A stretch of DNA of 64,000 nt from Paraburkholderia sp. BCC1884 (GCF_900996225.1 NZ_CAAJGL010000101.1:310001-374000); one strand, 5' to 3'; positions 27,164-38,225 are shown, numbered from the stretch's first letter. The notes: generated by a model not told the origin, from the sequence alone. Translations and numbers: made by a program.

Positions 27164-27178
27164 GCGCAAATATGGTGC
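27164..27178. promoter_or_regulatory. Candidate NtrC binding site
   Basis: GCGC-N7-GTGC, one base from the NtrC dyad GCAC-N7-GTGC, centred about 100 bp upstream of the sigma-54 promoter, a normal enhancer distance. The rest of 26972-27420 shows nothing else that I can support. Confidence 0.5.
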
Positions 27179-27420
27179 AGGATCGGCTCGTGCGCCTCGT
27201 TCGGGTGCGTGTCGCGCCGCAACGAAGCGCGTGTATCCGCCAGCGGGCGTCGGCGGTGCATGAGCGCCGCGCCTTTGTGCATGCGCCGTGTTCTGCCCAT
27301 GCGGAAAATTCGCTCGCGCGCGAAGAAGACGCGATGTGAATGAACGCGTCGGCGGCAATTAGCCCGGTCTGTGCGGGCTCGGGATGCCTTTCATGGCGGA
27401 CGCCTTATCGACGGCGCCGC

Positions 27421-28922
<1,502 letters not shown>

Positions 28923-28926
<4 letters not shown>

Positions 28927-29381
28927 TGCAGTTCATCCACGCGGACACTGACCGGCACGAGTCGCGGCAAGTACGCCTTGCCAAAGAAATGCCCCGCGCG
29001 ACCTGCCGACTCGACATGAAAATCGCCGCGGTCTTCGATCAGCGGACCCGTGCCGCGCACATGCTCTTCAGCGGCGTTGGCAAAGCCCATAAAGTAGCTG
29101 CCGAGCAACGCGCTCATGTCCGGGCGCACCGGCCCTTGCCACGTAACGGCAAACACAACATTGCTGGGCAGCACATATTCGTGGATCGCCACGCCGTCGC
29201 TCCCGAATGCCGCGTGCACGGTGTACGGCGCCACAGAAGCCGCCGCGTTCGCGGATGCGGTCGACCGAAGCAACGACGCCGACCCGGCCGTGCCCGCACT
29301 CGGCGCGCCACCCAACGCCGCATACGAAGCGAGCGGCAACAGGGCCGCGACGACCAGCGCCGCCTTCACAAAACTCATCAT
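28923..29381 (-). CDS. DUF2844 secreted protein
   Basis: 152 residues. A signal peptide (VKAALVVAALLPLASYAALG, cleavage near SYA) is followed by a domain of about 125 residues with SDGVAIHEYVLPSNVVFAVTWQGPVRPD, the DUF2844 core, and a C-terminal beta-rich part. It has no catalytic motif I recognise. It is translationally coupled (4-bp overlap) to the DUF3443 lipoprotein, so the two probably form an exported pair. Start at 29381 is preceded by GGAGC; an alternative ATG lies one codon on. Confidence 0.82.
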
Positions 29382-29540
29382 GTTGCTCCGGGAAAAGGTC
29401 GGAGCATGGTGCCAGCGCGGCCTTATTGGGACTGACTGAAAAGTCCGAACGGCAAGTGGAAACGGACGCGCGGCGGCGTCGCCCTTGCCAGGCCGCGGCG
29501 GTCGGATCTCATGGTCGGCAAAGGGGCGGCGAAAGAACGG

Positions 29541-31070
29541 CTATTGAACTTGCGGCAGCGCGCGTCGCCCGAGTTTGCCGGCTGCGCCCTTTGCCGCTAC
29601 GCCAGGATGCGGCACGGTCGGTGCCTGGGGCAGTGCGGTCAACGCGCCGTCGTCGATTGGCGAGAGCAGCGCGCTCAGTTGCAGCACGTCTTCGTCGGTG
29701 AGATTGGCGGTCGACGCCTTCAGTTTGAGGCTGTTGATCAGCGTGTCGTAACGCGCTTTCGCCAGATCGCGGCGCGCCGAGAAAAGCTGATCCTGCGCAT
29801 TGAGTACGTCGATGTTGATTCGCACACCAACCTGATAGCCAAGCAGATTCGATTCGAGCGAGGTGCGCGCCGAGCGCTCGGCGGTTTGCAGCGCACGCAC
29901 CTGCGCGAGCCCGCTCACGACGCCGAGAAACGCCTGTCGCGCGGAGAGCGCCGCGTTGCGCCGGGCCGTGTCGAGATCGGCCGAGGCCTGGTCTTCGAGG
30001 GCGAGCGTCTGACGCACGCGGCTTTGCGTGGCGCCACCGGCGAAGATCGGAATGGTGACCTGTACGCCGATCGTACTGTTGGTGTACGACGACCCCAGAT
30101 TGCCCAGTTCCGCGGCGAGCGCCGGCGTGCCGCCCGCGAGCGTGTTGTCGCCGCTGCCGAAGCCGCCACCGAAATTGCCGCCGAAGTTGCCCGCGCCGGC
30201 CGCGCCGAGACTACTGCGCGAGCGGCTCGCCACGAGATCGACGGTCGGCAGATGGCCGGCCTTCGCCTTCGATGTTTCGCGCTGCGCGTTATCGAGCGCG
30301 ATCTGTTTGAGCACGACCTGATAGTTGCCGTCGCTCGCGGCGTCGACCCATTCGTTGATGTCGGCGGGCATGGGCGGCGGCAGCGGCGCACCGGCCGCGA
30401 GGCCGTCCACCTGCTCGACCGGATGACCGACGATCTGCTGCAACGACGCCAGCTTCACGGCGAGATCGTTCTGCGCGGCGATTTCCTGCGAGACCGCCTG
30501 ATCGTATCTGGCTTGCGCTTCGTTGGTGTCGGTAATGGTGGTGTTGCCGACTTCGAAAGAGCGCCTGGCCGATTCGAGTTGCTGGGCGATCGAGGTTTTC
30601 TGCGAGCGCGCGATGGCCAGACTGTCCTGCGCGGAAAGCGAGTCGAAGTACGCCTGCCCGAGCCGCACGATGAGGTCTTGCCGGGCCTGCGCAAACGACG
30701 CCTGCGCCGATGCCACCGCCAGCTTGCCCTGCGCGTAGCCGTACCAGCTATCGACGTGAATCAGCGGCTGCGTGAGCGAAATCACGTAGCCATTGCTATT
30801 GCCATAGGAGGAAGGAAAGCCACCGCCGAAGTCCGTACTCTGGCGGCTGCCCGTCAGCGACGCCGAGACCTGCGGCAACAGTTTGGCGCGCGCGAGCGGC
30901 AACTCTTCGCTGTTCGCCGCGAGCGAGGCGCGCGCGCTTTGCAGCTGCGAGTCGTTGTCGAGCGCTTCGTCGTAAAGCTGGGAGAGGCCGACGGCCTGCG
31001 CGGGTAGCGCGAGAGACGCGCACACCAGCGCCAGAGTGGCCGCGAGGACCGGCACCCGTAGGCGCATCAT
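29541..31070 (-). CDS. TolC-family outer-membrane efflux protein
   Basis: 509 residues from the ATG at 31070 (a second ATG follows at 31067). A signal peptide (LAATLALVCASLALPAQA) precedes the internally duplicated helical-barrel TolC fold: LSQLYDEALDNDSQLQSARA, the ALDNAQRETSKAKAGHLPT repeat and a Gly-rich insert near residues 270-300. It forms a trimeric outer-membrane and periplasmic channel for type I secretion or RND/MFS pumps. The gene order Pcm-rhodanese-TolC on one strand, with 13 bp between rhodanese and TolC, suggests an operon. The frame is open back to 31271, but that overlaps rhodanese and lacks TolC character. Confidence 0.88.
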   Translation of the reverse strand: MMRLRVPVLAATLALVCASLALPAQAVGLSQLYDEALDNDSQLQSARASLAANSEELPLARAKLLPQVSASLTGSRQSTDFGGGFPSSYGNSNGYVISLTQPLIHVDSWYGYAQGKLAVASAQASFAQARQDLIVRLGQAYFDSLSAQDSLAIARSQKTSIAQQLESARRSFEVGNTTITDTNEAQARYDQAVSQEIAAQNDLAVKLASLQQIVGHPVEQVDGLAAGAPLPPPMPADINEWVDAASDGNYQVVLKQIALDNAQRETSKAKAGHLPTVDLVASRSRSSLGAAGAGNFGGNFGGGFGSGDNTLAGGTPALAAELGNLGSSYTNSTIGVQVTIPIFAGGATQSRVRQTLALEDQASADLDTARRNAALSARQAFLGVVSGLAQVRALQTAERSARTSLESNLLGYQVGVRINIDVLNAQDQLFSARRDLAKARYDTLINSLKLKASTANLTDEDVLQLSALLSPIDDGALTALPQAPTVPHPGVAAKGAAGKLGRRALPQVQ

Positions 31071-31083
31071 CGCGGCTGGGCGA

Positions 31084-31407
31084 TCAGTAGGTCGGAACGG
31101 AGGGGTCGACCTGACGCGACCACGCGTCGATGCCGCCTTGCAGATTGAAAACGTTGGCGTGGCCGCGCGATTCGAGGAACATCGCGACCTGGGCGCTGCG
31201 TGCGCCGTGATGGCAGACGCAGACGATCTGCGCGTCGTCGTCGAGTTCTTCGCTGCGTGCGGGAATCTCACGCATCGGGATCGACACCGTGCCGGCGATC
31301 GATGCCGTTTGCAGTTCCCACGGTTCGCGCACGTCGAGCAGCACGGGTGCGGGGCGCGAGGTGTCGGCGAGCCATTCGGCGAGGGCGGGAGCGGTCAGGT
31401 TTTGCAT
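31084..31407 (-). CDS. Rhodanese-like sulfurtransferase
   Basis: A 107-residue single rhodanese domain. VLLDVREPWE (Asp25) opens the fold and the active-site loop C65-H-H-G-A-R carries the persulfide cysteine. LQGGIDAW is the usual C-terminal motif. It is GlpE/PspE-sized and has no signal peptide, so it is likely a cytoplasmic sulfur-transfer protein. It is the middle gene of the pcm-rhodanese-tolC run. Physiological partner unknown. Confidence 0.93.
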   Translation of the reverse strand: MQNLTAPALAEWLADTSRPAPVLLDVREPWELQTASIAGTVSIPMREIPARSEELDDDAQIVCVCHHGARSAQVAMFLESRGHANVFNLQGGIDAWSRQVDPSVPTY

Positions 31408-31488
31408 CAGCGGGACATCCAGTTCAGTTCAGTGGACGGCGCGCCGGCCGTCCGAAGCAACATGCTCACTACGCGTTCTTGACGCCGC

Positions 31489-32142
31489 TCAGAACTTGAA
31501 ACGCGGCGGCTGCACGGCGTTGACGAGCGGCTCGACATAGGTTTCGAACACGTCGGCAATGCGGTACTGCTTGTCGTCGATACGCGTGATGATCTGCGCC
31601 TTCATGACCGGCGCGGTGCCGACGAAAGCCGCCAGACGGCCGCCGATCTTCAGTTGATCGAGAATTTCCTGCGGCAGCACCGGCAGGCCGCCCGACACAC
31701 AGATCACGTCGTAAGGCGCTGCGCCGGCCCAACCGCGCGAGGCGTCGCCGGTCGCGACTTCGGCGTTCAGCACGCCGTTGGCGATCAGGTTGGTCTTGGC
31801 CAGTTCAGCCAGTTCCGGCTCGATATCCACCGTCAGTACATGCTGCGAGCGATGCGCGAGCAGTGCCGCCATGTAGCCCGAGCCCGCGCCGATTTCCAGC
31901 ACGCTTTCGTGCTTCTTCACCGCCAGCTCCTGCAGCACGCGCGCTTCGACGCGCGGCGCCAGCATGTGCTCGCCACCCGGCAGCGGCACTTCGAAGTCGA
32001 CGAAGGCCAGATCGCGGTAGACGGCGGGAACGAAATTTTCACGCTTGACGATCGAGAGCAGATTCAGCACGTCCTGGTCGAGCACTTCCCAGGGGCGGAT
32101 CTGCTGTTCGATCATGTTGAAACGCGCTTGCTCGATGTTCAT
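31489..32142 (-). CDS. Protein-L-isoaspartate O-methyltransferase family protein
   Basis: A 217-residue class I SAM methyltransferase of the PCMT family. The N-terminus ARFNMIEQQIRPWEVLDQDVL and the SAM motif VLEIGAGSGYMAALLA are both present, followed by VDIEPELAELA and DVICVSGGLPVLP. The family repairs isoaspartyl residues, but in this shorter proteobacterial subgroup next to tolC the activity has not been established to my knowledge. It heads the run with rhodanese and TolC and diverges from the lacI operon. Confidence 0.85.
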   Translation of the reverse strand: MNIEQARFNMIEQQIRPWEVLDQDVLNLLSIVKRENFVPAVYRDLAFVDFEVPLPGGEHMLAPRVEARVLQELAVKKHESVLEIGAGSGYMAALLAHRSQHVLTVDIEPELAELAKTNLIANGVLNAEVATGDASRGWAGAAPYDVICVSGGLPVLPQEILDQLKIGGRLAAFVGTAPVMKAQIITRIDDKQYRIADVFETYVEPLVNAVQPPRFKF

Positions 32143-32400
32143 GGTGGGGTCGGCAGTGTGGTTTGGCGAGTTTTGCGATTTTTTGCCGTGGGCTCGCGCT
32201 TTGGCGCAGCGGCCTCGCGGGCCGGCTCAGGACGCAAGCCACGGCAGAGTAACTGCGGGATTGTACCAAATGACGGTGTCGAGCCTCGCTCGGTCGGGCA
32301 GCGCGCGGCGCCCGCTATGCGTTGCCGGGCTCTCGTGGTCGGTCGCGCGCCCCCCGTGTTAATCCCTAGTGATCCGTCCTTGCGCTTGCGGCTCTCATCG

Positions 32401-32430
32401 CTCAAAAATGTAATCGATTACATTTTTGAG
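32401..32430. promoter_or_regulatory. Perfect 30-bp palindromic operator of the LacI-family regulator
   Basis: Both 15-bp halves are exact complements, with the core TGTAATCGATTACA flanked by A/T runs. The central CG and 14-bp core are typical of LacI/GalR operators. It lies just before the regulator's start and touches its ribosome site, so binding would block the whole operon including the regulator (autorepression). Confidence 0.85.
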
Positions 32431-32440
32431 GCGAGTTCAC

Positions 32441-33520
32441 TTGTCCAGATCGTCGTCCAAGGTCGCGCCGGCGGCGCCGTCGGGGGTACGTTCACAGTCC
32501 GGGGGACGGCTGCCGCGTGCGGCGGCCGAAGGCCTATCCATTGCCGGCGTGGCGGAGCAGGCGGGGGTCTCGGTGGCGACGGTGTCGCGCGTACTGAACG
32601 GGCACGAGAACGTGCGCCCAGCTACGCGCGACAAGGTGCTCGCTGCCGTCGACGCCAGCGGGTACCGCGTCAACGAACTCGCGCGCAATCTGCGCACCGC
32701 CGAAAGCCGCCTGCTGCTGACCATGGTGCCCGACGTCGGCAATCCGTTTTACGCCGAGATCGTGCGCGGTATCGACAGCGTGGCGCGTCAGCACGGCTAC
32801 TTCATGCTGCTGTGCGATACGGGCGCCGATGCCGGCCGCGAGCGCAGCTACTTCGACCTGCTGCGCCGTCGCCGCGCGGACGGCGCGATCTGTCTCGATC
32901 CGGCCACCATCCAGCAGGCGCTCGGCGAAGCTTCCGGCGCGCTGCCATGGGTCGCCTGCTGCGAGTTCGACCCGGACATGGGCGTGCCCTACGTCGGCAT
33001 CGACAACTACCGGGCCGCCGGCGACGCGGTGCGCCATCTGCTGGCGCGCGGCCATCAGCGCATCGGCCTGATCAATTCGGATGTCGGCTATCTCTACGCG
33101 CGGCAGCGTCAACAAGGCTATCTGGACGCATTGACCGAAGCCGGTATCACACCGGACGATCGCTGGAGGAAGAACCTGAACAGCCTCGACTACGAAGCGG
33201 GCGCCTCGGCGGCGGCCACGCTGGTGCAACAGCCGAACGCCCCGAGCGCGATTTTTGCGGTCTCCGACACGCTGGCGATCGGCGTGATCCACGGGCTGCG
33301 CAGCGTCGGCAAGCGCGTGCCGGACGATGTGGCCGTGGTCGGTTTCGACGACATCTCGCTGGCCGCGCAGATCGATCCGCCGCTCACCACCATCGCGCAA
33401 CCCATGCGCGAACTGGGCGAGACCGCCGCGCGTCTGTTGCTGCAGCGGCTCGCCAATCCGTTGGCTAACGTGCCGGGCGTATTGCTGCCGCACCGGCTCG
33501 TGATTCGCGGGAGCGCCTGA
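32441..33520 (+). CDS. LacI-family transcriptional regulator
   Basis: 359 residues if translation starts at TTG 32441, which has GAGG about 9 bp upstream; a TTG at 32426 lies inside the operator and is less likely. The helix-turn-helix reads IAGVAEQAGVSVATVSRVLNGHENV (about residues 34-55) and the hinge helix ELARNLRTAES. A periplasmic-binding-protein-like effector domain follows. An unusual Ser/Ala/Pro-rich leader of about 30 residues precedes the DNA-binding domain. It is the first gene of the sugar operon, only 3 bp before the ATPase gene, so it controls its own transcription. Effector is probably the imported sugar or a derivative. Confidence 0.9.
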   Translation: MSRSSSKVAPAAPSGVRSQSGGRLPRAAAEGLSIAGVAEQAGVSVATVSRVLNGHENVRPATRDKVLAAVDASGYRVNELARNLRTAESRLLLTMVPDVGNPFYAEIVRGIDSVARQHGYFMLLCDTGADAGRERSYFDLLRRRRADGAICLDPATIQQALGEASGALPWVACCEFDPDMGVPYVGIDNYRAAGDAVRHLLARGHQRIGLINSDVGYLYARQRQQGYLDALTEAGITPDDRWRKNLNSLDYEAGASAAATLVQQPNAPSAIFAVSDTLAIGVIHGLRSVGKRVPDDVAVVGFDDISLAAQIDPPLTTIAQPMRELGETAARLLLQRLANPLANVPGVLLPHRLVIRGSA

Positions 33521-33523
33521 ACC

Positions 33524-35011
33524 ATGAGCCTCGCAATACGCTTCGACGACATCCGCAAAGACTTCGGGCCCGTGCGCGTGCTGCACGGCGTGAGTTTCGA
33601 TCTGGCGCCGGGGCGCATCTACGGTCTGCTCGGCGAGAACGGCGCGGGTAAATCGACGTTGATGAAAATCCTCGCCGGCTATGAAGCCGCGAGCTCGGGC
33701 AGTCTCATCGTGGACGGTCACGCGCAGCAGTTCACCGGTTCGCGCGACGCCGAAGCGCAGGGCATCGTGCTAATTCACCAGGAGTTCAACCTCGCCGAGC
33801 ATCTGACGATCGCGCAGAACATGTATCTCGGCCACGAGAAGCGGCGCGGCTGGTTCGTCGACGATGCCTCGATGCGCGCCGACGCCGCGCGCTATCTTGC
33901 GCAAGTCGGCCTCGCGAAAGCGCCGGATACGAAGGTGCGCGAGTTGATCGTCGCGGAAAAGCAGATGGTGGAGATCGCCAAGGCGCTGTCGCGCCGCGCG
34001 CGTCTCCTGATCATGGACGAGCCGACGGCCACGCTCACGCCTTCCGAAACCGAGCGTCTTTTCACGCTGATGGCGAAGCTCAAGGCCGACGGCGTGACCA
34101 TCGTCTACATCTCGCACAAGCTCGACGAAGTGGAGCGCATCACCGATGAAGTGATCGTGATGCGCGACGGCCGCTTCGTCGCGCGCAGCGAGACGGCCGG
34201 GCTCGCACGTCAGCAGATGGCGAACCTGATGGTCGGGCGCGACGTGTCCGACATGTTCCCCGCCAAGATCTCGGTCTCCGCCGACGCACCGCTCGCGTTG
34301 AAAGTGGAGGGGCTCGCCGTGCCCGACTGGGTCGAGGAGCTGAGCTTCGAAGTACGCGCCGGCGAAGTACTCGGTTTTGCCGGCCTGGTGGGCGCGGGTC
34401 GTACCGAAGCGTTCGAGGCGATCATCGGCTTGCGCAAACGCACGGCGGGCCGCATCGAAATCGCCGGTCGTCCCGCCGATCTGAAAAGCCCGCGCGATGC
34501 AATGCGCCACGGCCTCACGTATCTCAGCGAGGATCGCAAAGGCAAGGGCCTGCACGTGAACCTGAGCCTGCAGGACAACGTCACGCTGATGACGCTCGAA
34601 CGCTACGCGCATCCGCTACTCGATATGAAAGCGGGCCGCGCGGCGCTGACGAAAGCAGTGAGTGAATTCGGCATCCGCACCGGCGATCTGTCGAGCCGCG
34701 CGCGCATGCTGTCCGGCGGCAACCAGCAGAAGCTCGCACTCGCCAAGTTCCTCCAGCCCGAGCCGAATGTGATCGTGCTCGACGAGCCGACGCGTGGCGT
34801 CGATGTCGGCGCCAAACGCGACATCTATTTCCTGATTCATCGTCTCGCCGCGCAAGGCCGCGCGGTGATCGTCATTTCATCCGAACTGATCGAACTGATC
34901 GGCTTGTGCCACCGCGTCGCCGTGATGCGCGCGGGCAGTTTGCAAGCCACCTTGACGCTCGATCACCTCACCGAAGAGGAGTTGATCGCTCATGCGACCG
35001 GCACCCACTGA
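33524..35011 (+). CDS. Sugar ABC transporter ATP-binding protein (RbsA-like, double domain)
   Basis: 495 residues with two fused ABC domains. Domain 1 has Walker A GENGAGKST (about 38-46) and Walker B LLIMDEPTATL. Domain 2 has the degenerate Walker A GLVGAGRTE, normal for this family, then LSGGNQQKLALAKFL and VIVLDEPTRGVDVG. It is the carbohydrate-uptake type 2 class (ribose, xylose, galactose, inositol and similar). Its end overlaps the permease gene by 20 bp. The substrate is not deducible. Confidence 0.93.
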   Translation: MSLAIRFDDIRKDFGPVRVLHGVSFDLAPGRIYGLLGENGAGKSTLMKILAGYEAASSGSLIVDGHAQQFTGSRDAEAQGIVLIHQEFNLAEHLTIAQNMYLGHEKRRGWFVDDASMRADAARYLAQVGLAKAPDTKVRELIVAEKQMVEIAKALSRRARLLIMDEPTATLTPSETERLFTLMAKLKADGVTIVYISHKLDEVERITDEVIVMRDGRFVARSETAGLARQQMANLMVGRDVSDMFPAKISVSADAPLALKVEGLAVPDWVEELSFEVRAGEVLGFAGLVGAGRTEAFEAIIGLRKRTAGRIEIAGRPADLKSPRDAMRHGLTYLSEDRKGKGLHVNLSLQDNVTLMTLERYAHPLLDMKAGRAALTKAVSEFGIRTGDLSSRARMLSGGNQQKLALAKFLQPEPNVIVLDEPTRGVDVGAKRDIYFLIHRLAAQGRAVIVISSELIELIGLCHRVAVMRAGSLQATLTLDHLTEEELIAHATGTH

Positions 35012-36005
35012 AGCTGTGCAATCCGGCCGTGCGCTGCGCTTCGCGCATCGACTGTATGCGCTCGGGCCGCTCGTCGGGCTGATCGTACTGTGCATCGTCG
35101 GCACGCTGCTCAACCGCGATTTCGCCACGCTCGACAACATGATGAACGTGCTTACACGCACGTCGTTCATCGGCATCATCGCGGTCGGCATGACCTTCGT
35201 GATCATTTCGGGCGGCATCGATCTGTCGGTCGGCTCGATGGCCGCGCTGATCGCGGGCAGCATGATCTGGCTGATGAACGCGCTCGCGGCGGGTGTCGGC
35301 GGACACACGCTCGCGCCGCTGATGATTCTCACGCTCGGTATCGTGTTCGCGCTGGTGCTCGGCGGCTTGTTCGGCTGTGCGCACGGACTGCTGATTACTA
35401 AAGGACGGATCGAGCCGTTCATCGTCACACTCGGGACGTTGGGTATTTTCCGCGCGGTGCTCACGTGGCTCGCGGACGGCGGTGCGCTGACACTCGATAA
35501 CTCGCTGACCGATCTCTACGGGCCGGTTTACTACGCAAGCCTGTTCGGCGTGCCGGTGCCGATCTGGGTGTTCCTCGTAGTGGCCGCAGGCGGCGCGCTG
35601 ATCCTCAATCGGACGGCGTTTGGCCGTCACGTGCAGGCGATCGGATCGAACGAACAGGTCGCGCGCTATGCGGCGATTCGCGTCGATACCGTGAAGATCG
35701 TGACGTATGTTCTGCTCGGCATCTGCGTCGGCGTGGCGACGGTGTTGTACGTGCCGCGTCTCGGCTCGGCCACGCCGACCACTGGCTTGCTGTGGGAACT
35801 CGAAGCGATCGCCTCCGTGGTGGTCGGCGGCACGGCGCTCAAGGGCGGCGAAGGCCGCGTGATCGGCACGGTGATCGGCGCGATCCTGCTTTCGGTGATC
35901 GCCAATATTCTGAATCTGACCAGCATCATCAGCGTGTATCTGAACGCGGCGGTGCAAGGCGTCGTGATTATCTTCGTCGCGTTCGTGCAGCGCGGACGAC
36001 GGTAG
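34992..36005 (+). CDS. Sugar ABC transporter permease (RbsC-like)
   Basis: A 337-residue inner-membrane permease with 8-10 helices. It shows the family segment GMTFVIISGGIDLSVGSMAAL (about 65-85), the GLLITKGRIEPFIVTLGTL region and the C-terminal GSATPTTGLLWELEAIASVVVGG. It starts inside the end of the ATPase gene (20-bp overlap), indicating coupled expression. It partners the binding protein encoded 88 bp downstream. Confidence 0.92.
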   Translation: MRPAPTEAVQSGRALRFAHRLYALGPLVGLIVLCIVGTLLNRDFATLDNMMNVLTRTSFIGIIAVGMTFVIISGGIDLSVGSMAALIAGSMIWLMNALAAGVGGHTLAPLMILTLGIVFALVLGGLFGCAHGLLITKGRIEPFIVTLGTLGIFRAVLTWLADGGALTLDNSLTDLYGPVYYASLFGVPVPIWVFLVVAAGGALILNRTAFGRHVQAIGSNEQVARYAAIRVDTVKIVTYVLLGICVGVATVLYVPRLGSATPTTGLLWELEAIASVVVGGTALKGGEGRVIGTVIGAILLSVIANILNLTSIISVYLNAAVQGVVIIFVAFVQRGRR

Positions 36006-36093
36006 GCGGTGAGCATCAAGTCGATAACGAAGTGAAACGGCGGCAGGTTCGAGAATCGGGGCGCATGTACGCCCCACAATTGGAGACGAAACC

Positions 36094-37056
36094 ATGAAGC
36101 AGGTCATTCGAGCGGTCGGCGCCGGCATGCTGGCGTTGGGAATACTGGGCACGGCGGGCGTCGCGCGCGCTGACGAAAAAGTCGTGCTGGGCGTGGCGAT
36201 TCCGACAGCCGATCACGGCTTCACGGGCGGCATCGTCTGGTGGGCGAACAAGGCAAAGACCGATCTGGAGAAAGCGCATCCGGATCTGAAGGTGATCGTG
36301 AAAACGGCAGCCGGCGCGCCCGAACAGGCCAACCAGTTGCAGGATCTCGTGACGGTGAACAAGATCAACGCGCTGGTGATTTTCCCATTCGAATCGGCCT
36401 CGCTCACGCAGCCGGTCGCCCAGGTGAAGAAGAAGGGCGTGTACGTGACCGTGGTGGATCGCGGCCTGACCGACACCAGCGCGCAGGACGCTTACGTTGC
36501 GGGTGACAACACGGCGTTCGGCAAGATTCCTGCCGAGTATCTGGCCAAGGCGCTCGACGGCAAGGGCAACATCGTCGCGCTACGCGGCATTCCGACCACG
36601 CTCGACAACGAGCGCTATACCGCGTTCACGAACGTGATCAAGAACTATCCGGAGATGAAGATCCTCGACGCGAAGTACGCGAACTGGAATCGCGACGACG
36701 CCTTCAAGGTGATGCAGGATTACCTCACGCGCTTCAAGCACATCGACGCCGTCTGGGCCGCGGACGACGACATGGCGGTCGGCGTGCTGAAGGCGATCGA
36801 GCAGGCCAGGCGCACCGATATCAAGATCGTGTTCGGCGGCGCGGGGTCGAAGGGTATGGTGAAGAACGTGATGGACGGCGCGCCGATGATCAAGGCCGAC
36901 GTGTCGTATTCGCCGAAATTCATTTACGACGCGATCAAGCTGACCGCCGAGGCGCGTCTGAAAGGCGAGAAGTTGCCGCCCACCACGATCATCCCTTCGG
37001 TGCTGATCACGAAGGAAAACGCGCAGCAGTTCTATTTCCCCGACTCGCCGTTCTGA
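36094..37056 (+). CDS. Sugar ABC transporter substrate-binding protein
   Basis: A 320-residue periplasmic sugar-binding protein (RbsB/peripla_BP_4 type). The signal peptide is cleaved near VARA at about residue 26. The mature start KVVLGVAIPTADHGFTGGI is typical of this class, as is DAVWAADDDMAVGVLKAI. It delivers the ligand to the RbsC/RbsA-like pair. Ligand unknown; the downstream isomerase and oxidoreductase suggest a sugar or cyclitol whose oxidation is NAD(P)-linked. Confidence 0.92.
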   Translation: MKQVIRAVGAGMLALGILGTAGVARADEKVVLGVAIPTADHGFTGGIVWWANKAKTDLEKAHPDLKVIVKTAAGAPEQANQLQDLVTVNKINALVIFPFESASLTQPVAQVKKKGVYVTVVDRGLTDTSAQDAYVAGDNTAFGKIPAEYLAKALDGKGNIVALRGIPTTLDNERYTAFTNVIKNYPEMKILDAKYANWNRDDAFKVMQDYLTRFKHIDAVWAADDDMAVGVLKAIEQARRTDIKIVFGGAGSKGMVKNVMDGAPMIKADVSYSPKFIYDAIKLTAEARLKGEKLPPTTIIPSVLITKENAQQFYFPDSPF

Positions 37057-37146
37057 GTTTGACTCCGACCTGAGCATCCGGAGCGCGCTGGCTGCACTGC
37101 TGTCGCAGCGGGATGGCCGGCGCGCCCTCGTTCTAGGAACCGTACG

Positions 37147-38196
37147 ATGAAGACCATCAGAGGACCGGCGATTTTTCTAGCCCAGTTCATGGGCGACGAG
37201 GTGCCGTTCGACAATCTCGCGCATCTGGCGCAATGGGCGGCGGGTCTCGGCTTCAAGGGGATTCAGGTGCCGTGCGATACGCGCCTGATCGATATCGAGC
37301 AGGCCGCGGCGAGTCAGACCTATTGCGACGAATTGCGCGAGGTGGTCGACGACGCCGGTGTGGAGATCACCGAATTGTCGACGCATCTGCAAGGGCAGCT
37401 GGTGGCTGTGCATCCCACCTATGACGCGTTATTCGATGGGTTCGCCGCTGCACAGGTGCGAGGCAATCCGGCTGCGCGTACCGAGTGGGCCATCGAGCAA
37501 TTGAAGCTGGCGGCGCAGGCGTCGCAGCGTTTGGGATTGAACGCGCACGTGACGTTTTCCGGTGCGCTGGCGTGGCCGTTTCTGTACCCGTGGCCGCAAC
37601 GGCCAGCCGGTCTGGTGGAAGCCGCGTTCGACGAACTCGCGCGCCGCTGGACGCCGATTCTCGATGCGTTCGACGCCGCCGGTGTCGATGTCTGCTACGA
37701 ATTGCATCCGGGCGAGGACCTGCACGACGGCGTGACCTTCGAGCGTTTTCTCGACGCCGTGAAGCAGCATGCGCGCGCAAACATCCTGTACGACCCGAGT
37801 CATTTCATGTTGCAGCAACTCGACTATCTCGCGTTCATCGATATCTATCACGAGCGCATCAAGGCGTTCCATGTGAAAGACGCGGAGTTTCGTCCGACCG
37901 GCAAGCAAGGGGTGTACGGAGGATATAGCGGCTGGGTCGAGCGCGCGGGACGTTTCCGATCGCTGGGTGACGGGCAGATCGATTTCGGTGCGATCTTCTC
38001 GAAGATGGCGCAATACGATTTTCCCGGTTGGGCCGTGCTGGAATGGGAGTGCGCGCTGAAGCATCCGCACGACGGTGCGCGCGAAGGCGCGGAGTTCATC
38101 CGGCGACACATCATTCGTGTCGCAGAGCATGCGTTCGACGATTTCGCCGGCAGTGGCGTGGATGCCGAACAGTTGAAGCGCGTGTTGGGCATTTGA
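37147..38196 (+). CDS. Sugar phosphate isomerase/epimerase (xylose isomerase-like TIM barrel)
   Basis: 349 residues of the AP_endonuc_2/IolE-type TIM barrel. Metal-ligand candidates appear in the expected strands: VCYELHPGED (Glu and His), DPSHFMLQQLDYLAFID, AFHVKDAEF and VLEWECA. Relatives isomerise or epimerise keto-sugars or dehydrate keto-inositols. It stands between the binding protein and a Gfo/Idh/MocA oxidoreductase, so it probably acts in catabolism of the imported ligand. Specific reaction unknown. Confidence 0.85.
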   Translation: MKTIRGPAIFLAQFMGDEVPFDNLAHLAQWAAGLGFKGIQVPCDTRLIDIEQAAASQTYCDELREVVDDAGVEITELSTHLQGQLVAVHPTYDALFDGFAAAQVRGNPAARTEWAIEQLKLAAQASQRLGLNAHVTFSGALAWPFLYPWPQRPAGLVEAAFDELARRWTPILDAFDAAGVDVCYELHPGEDLHDGVTFERFLDAVKQHARANILYDPSHFMLQQLDYLAFIDIYHERIKAFHVKDAEFRPTGKQGVYGGYSGWVERAGRFRSLGDGQIDFGAIFSKMAQYDFPGWAVLEWECALKHPHDGAREGAEFIRRHIIRVAEHAFDDFAGSGVDAEQLKRVLGI

Positions 38197-38225
38197 CGGC
38201 GCGCGATCGCCAGGGAGTGAAAGCG

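Noticed and set aside
27056..27358. 100-codon open frame upstream of urtA
   Set aside because: It covers the sigma-54 promoter and NtrC-type site and has Arg/Ala/His-rich shadow composition.
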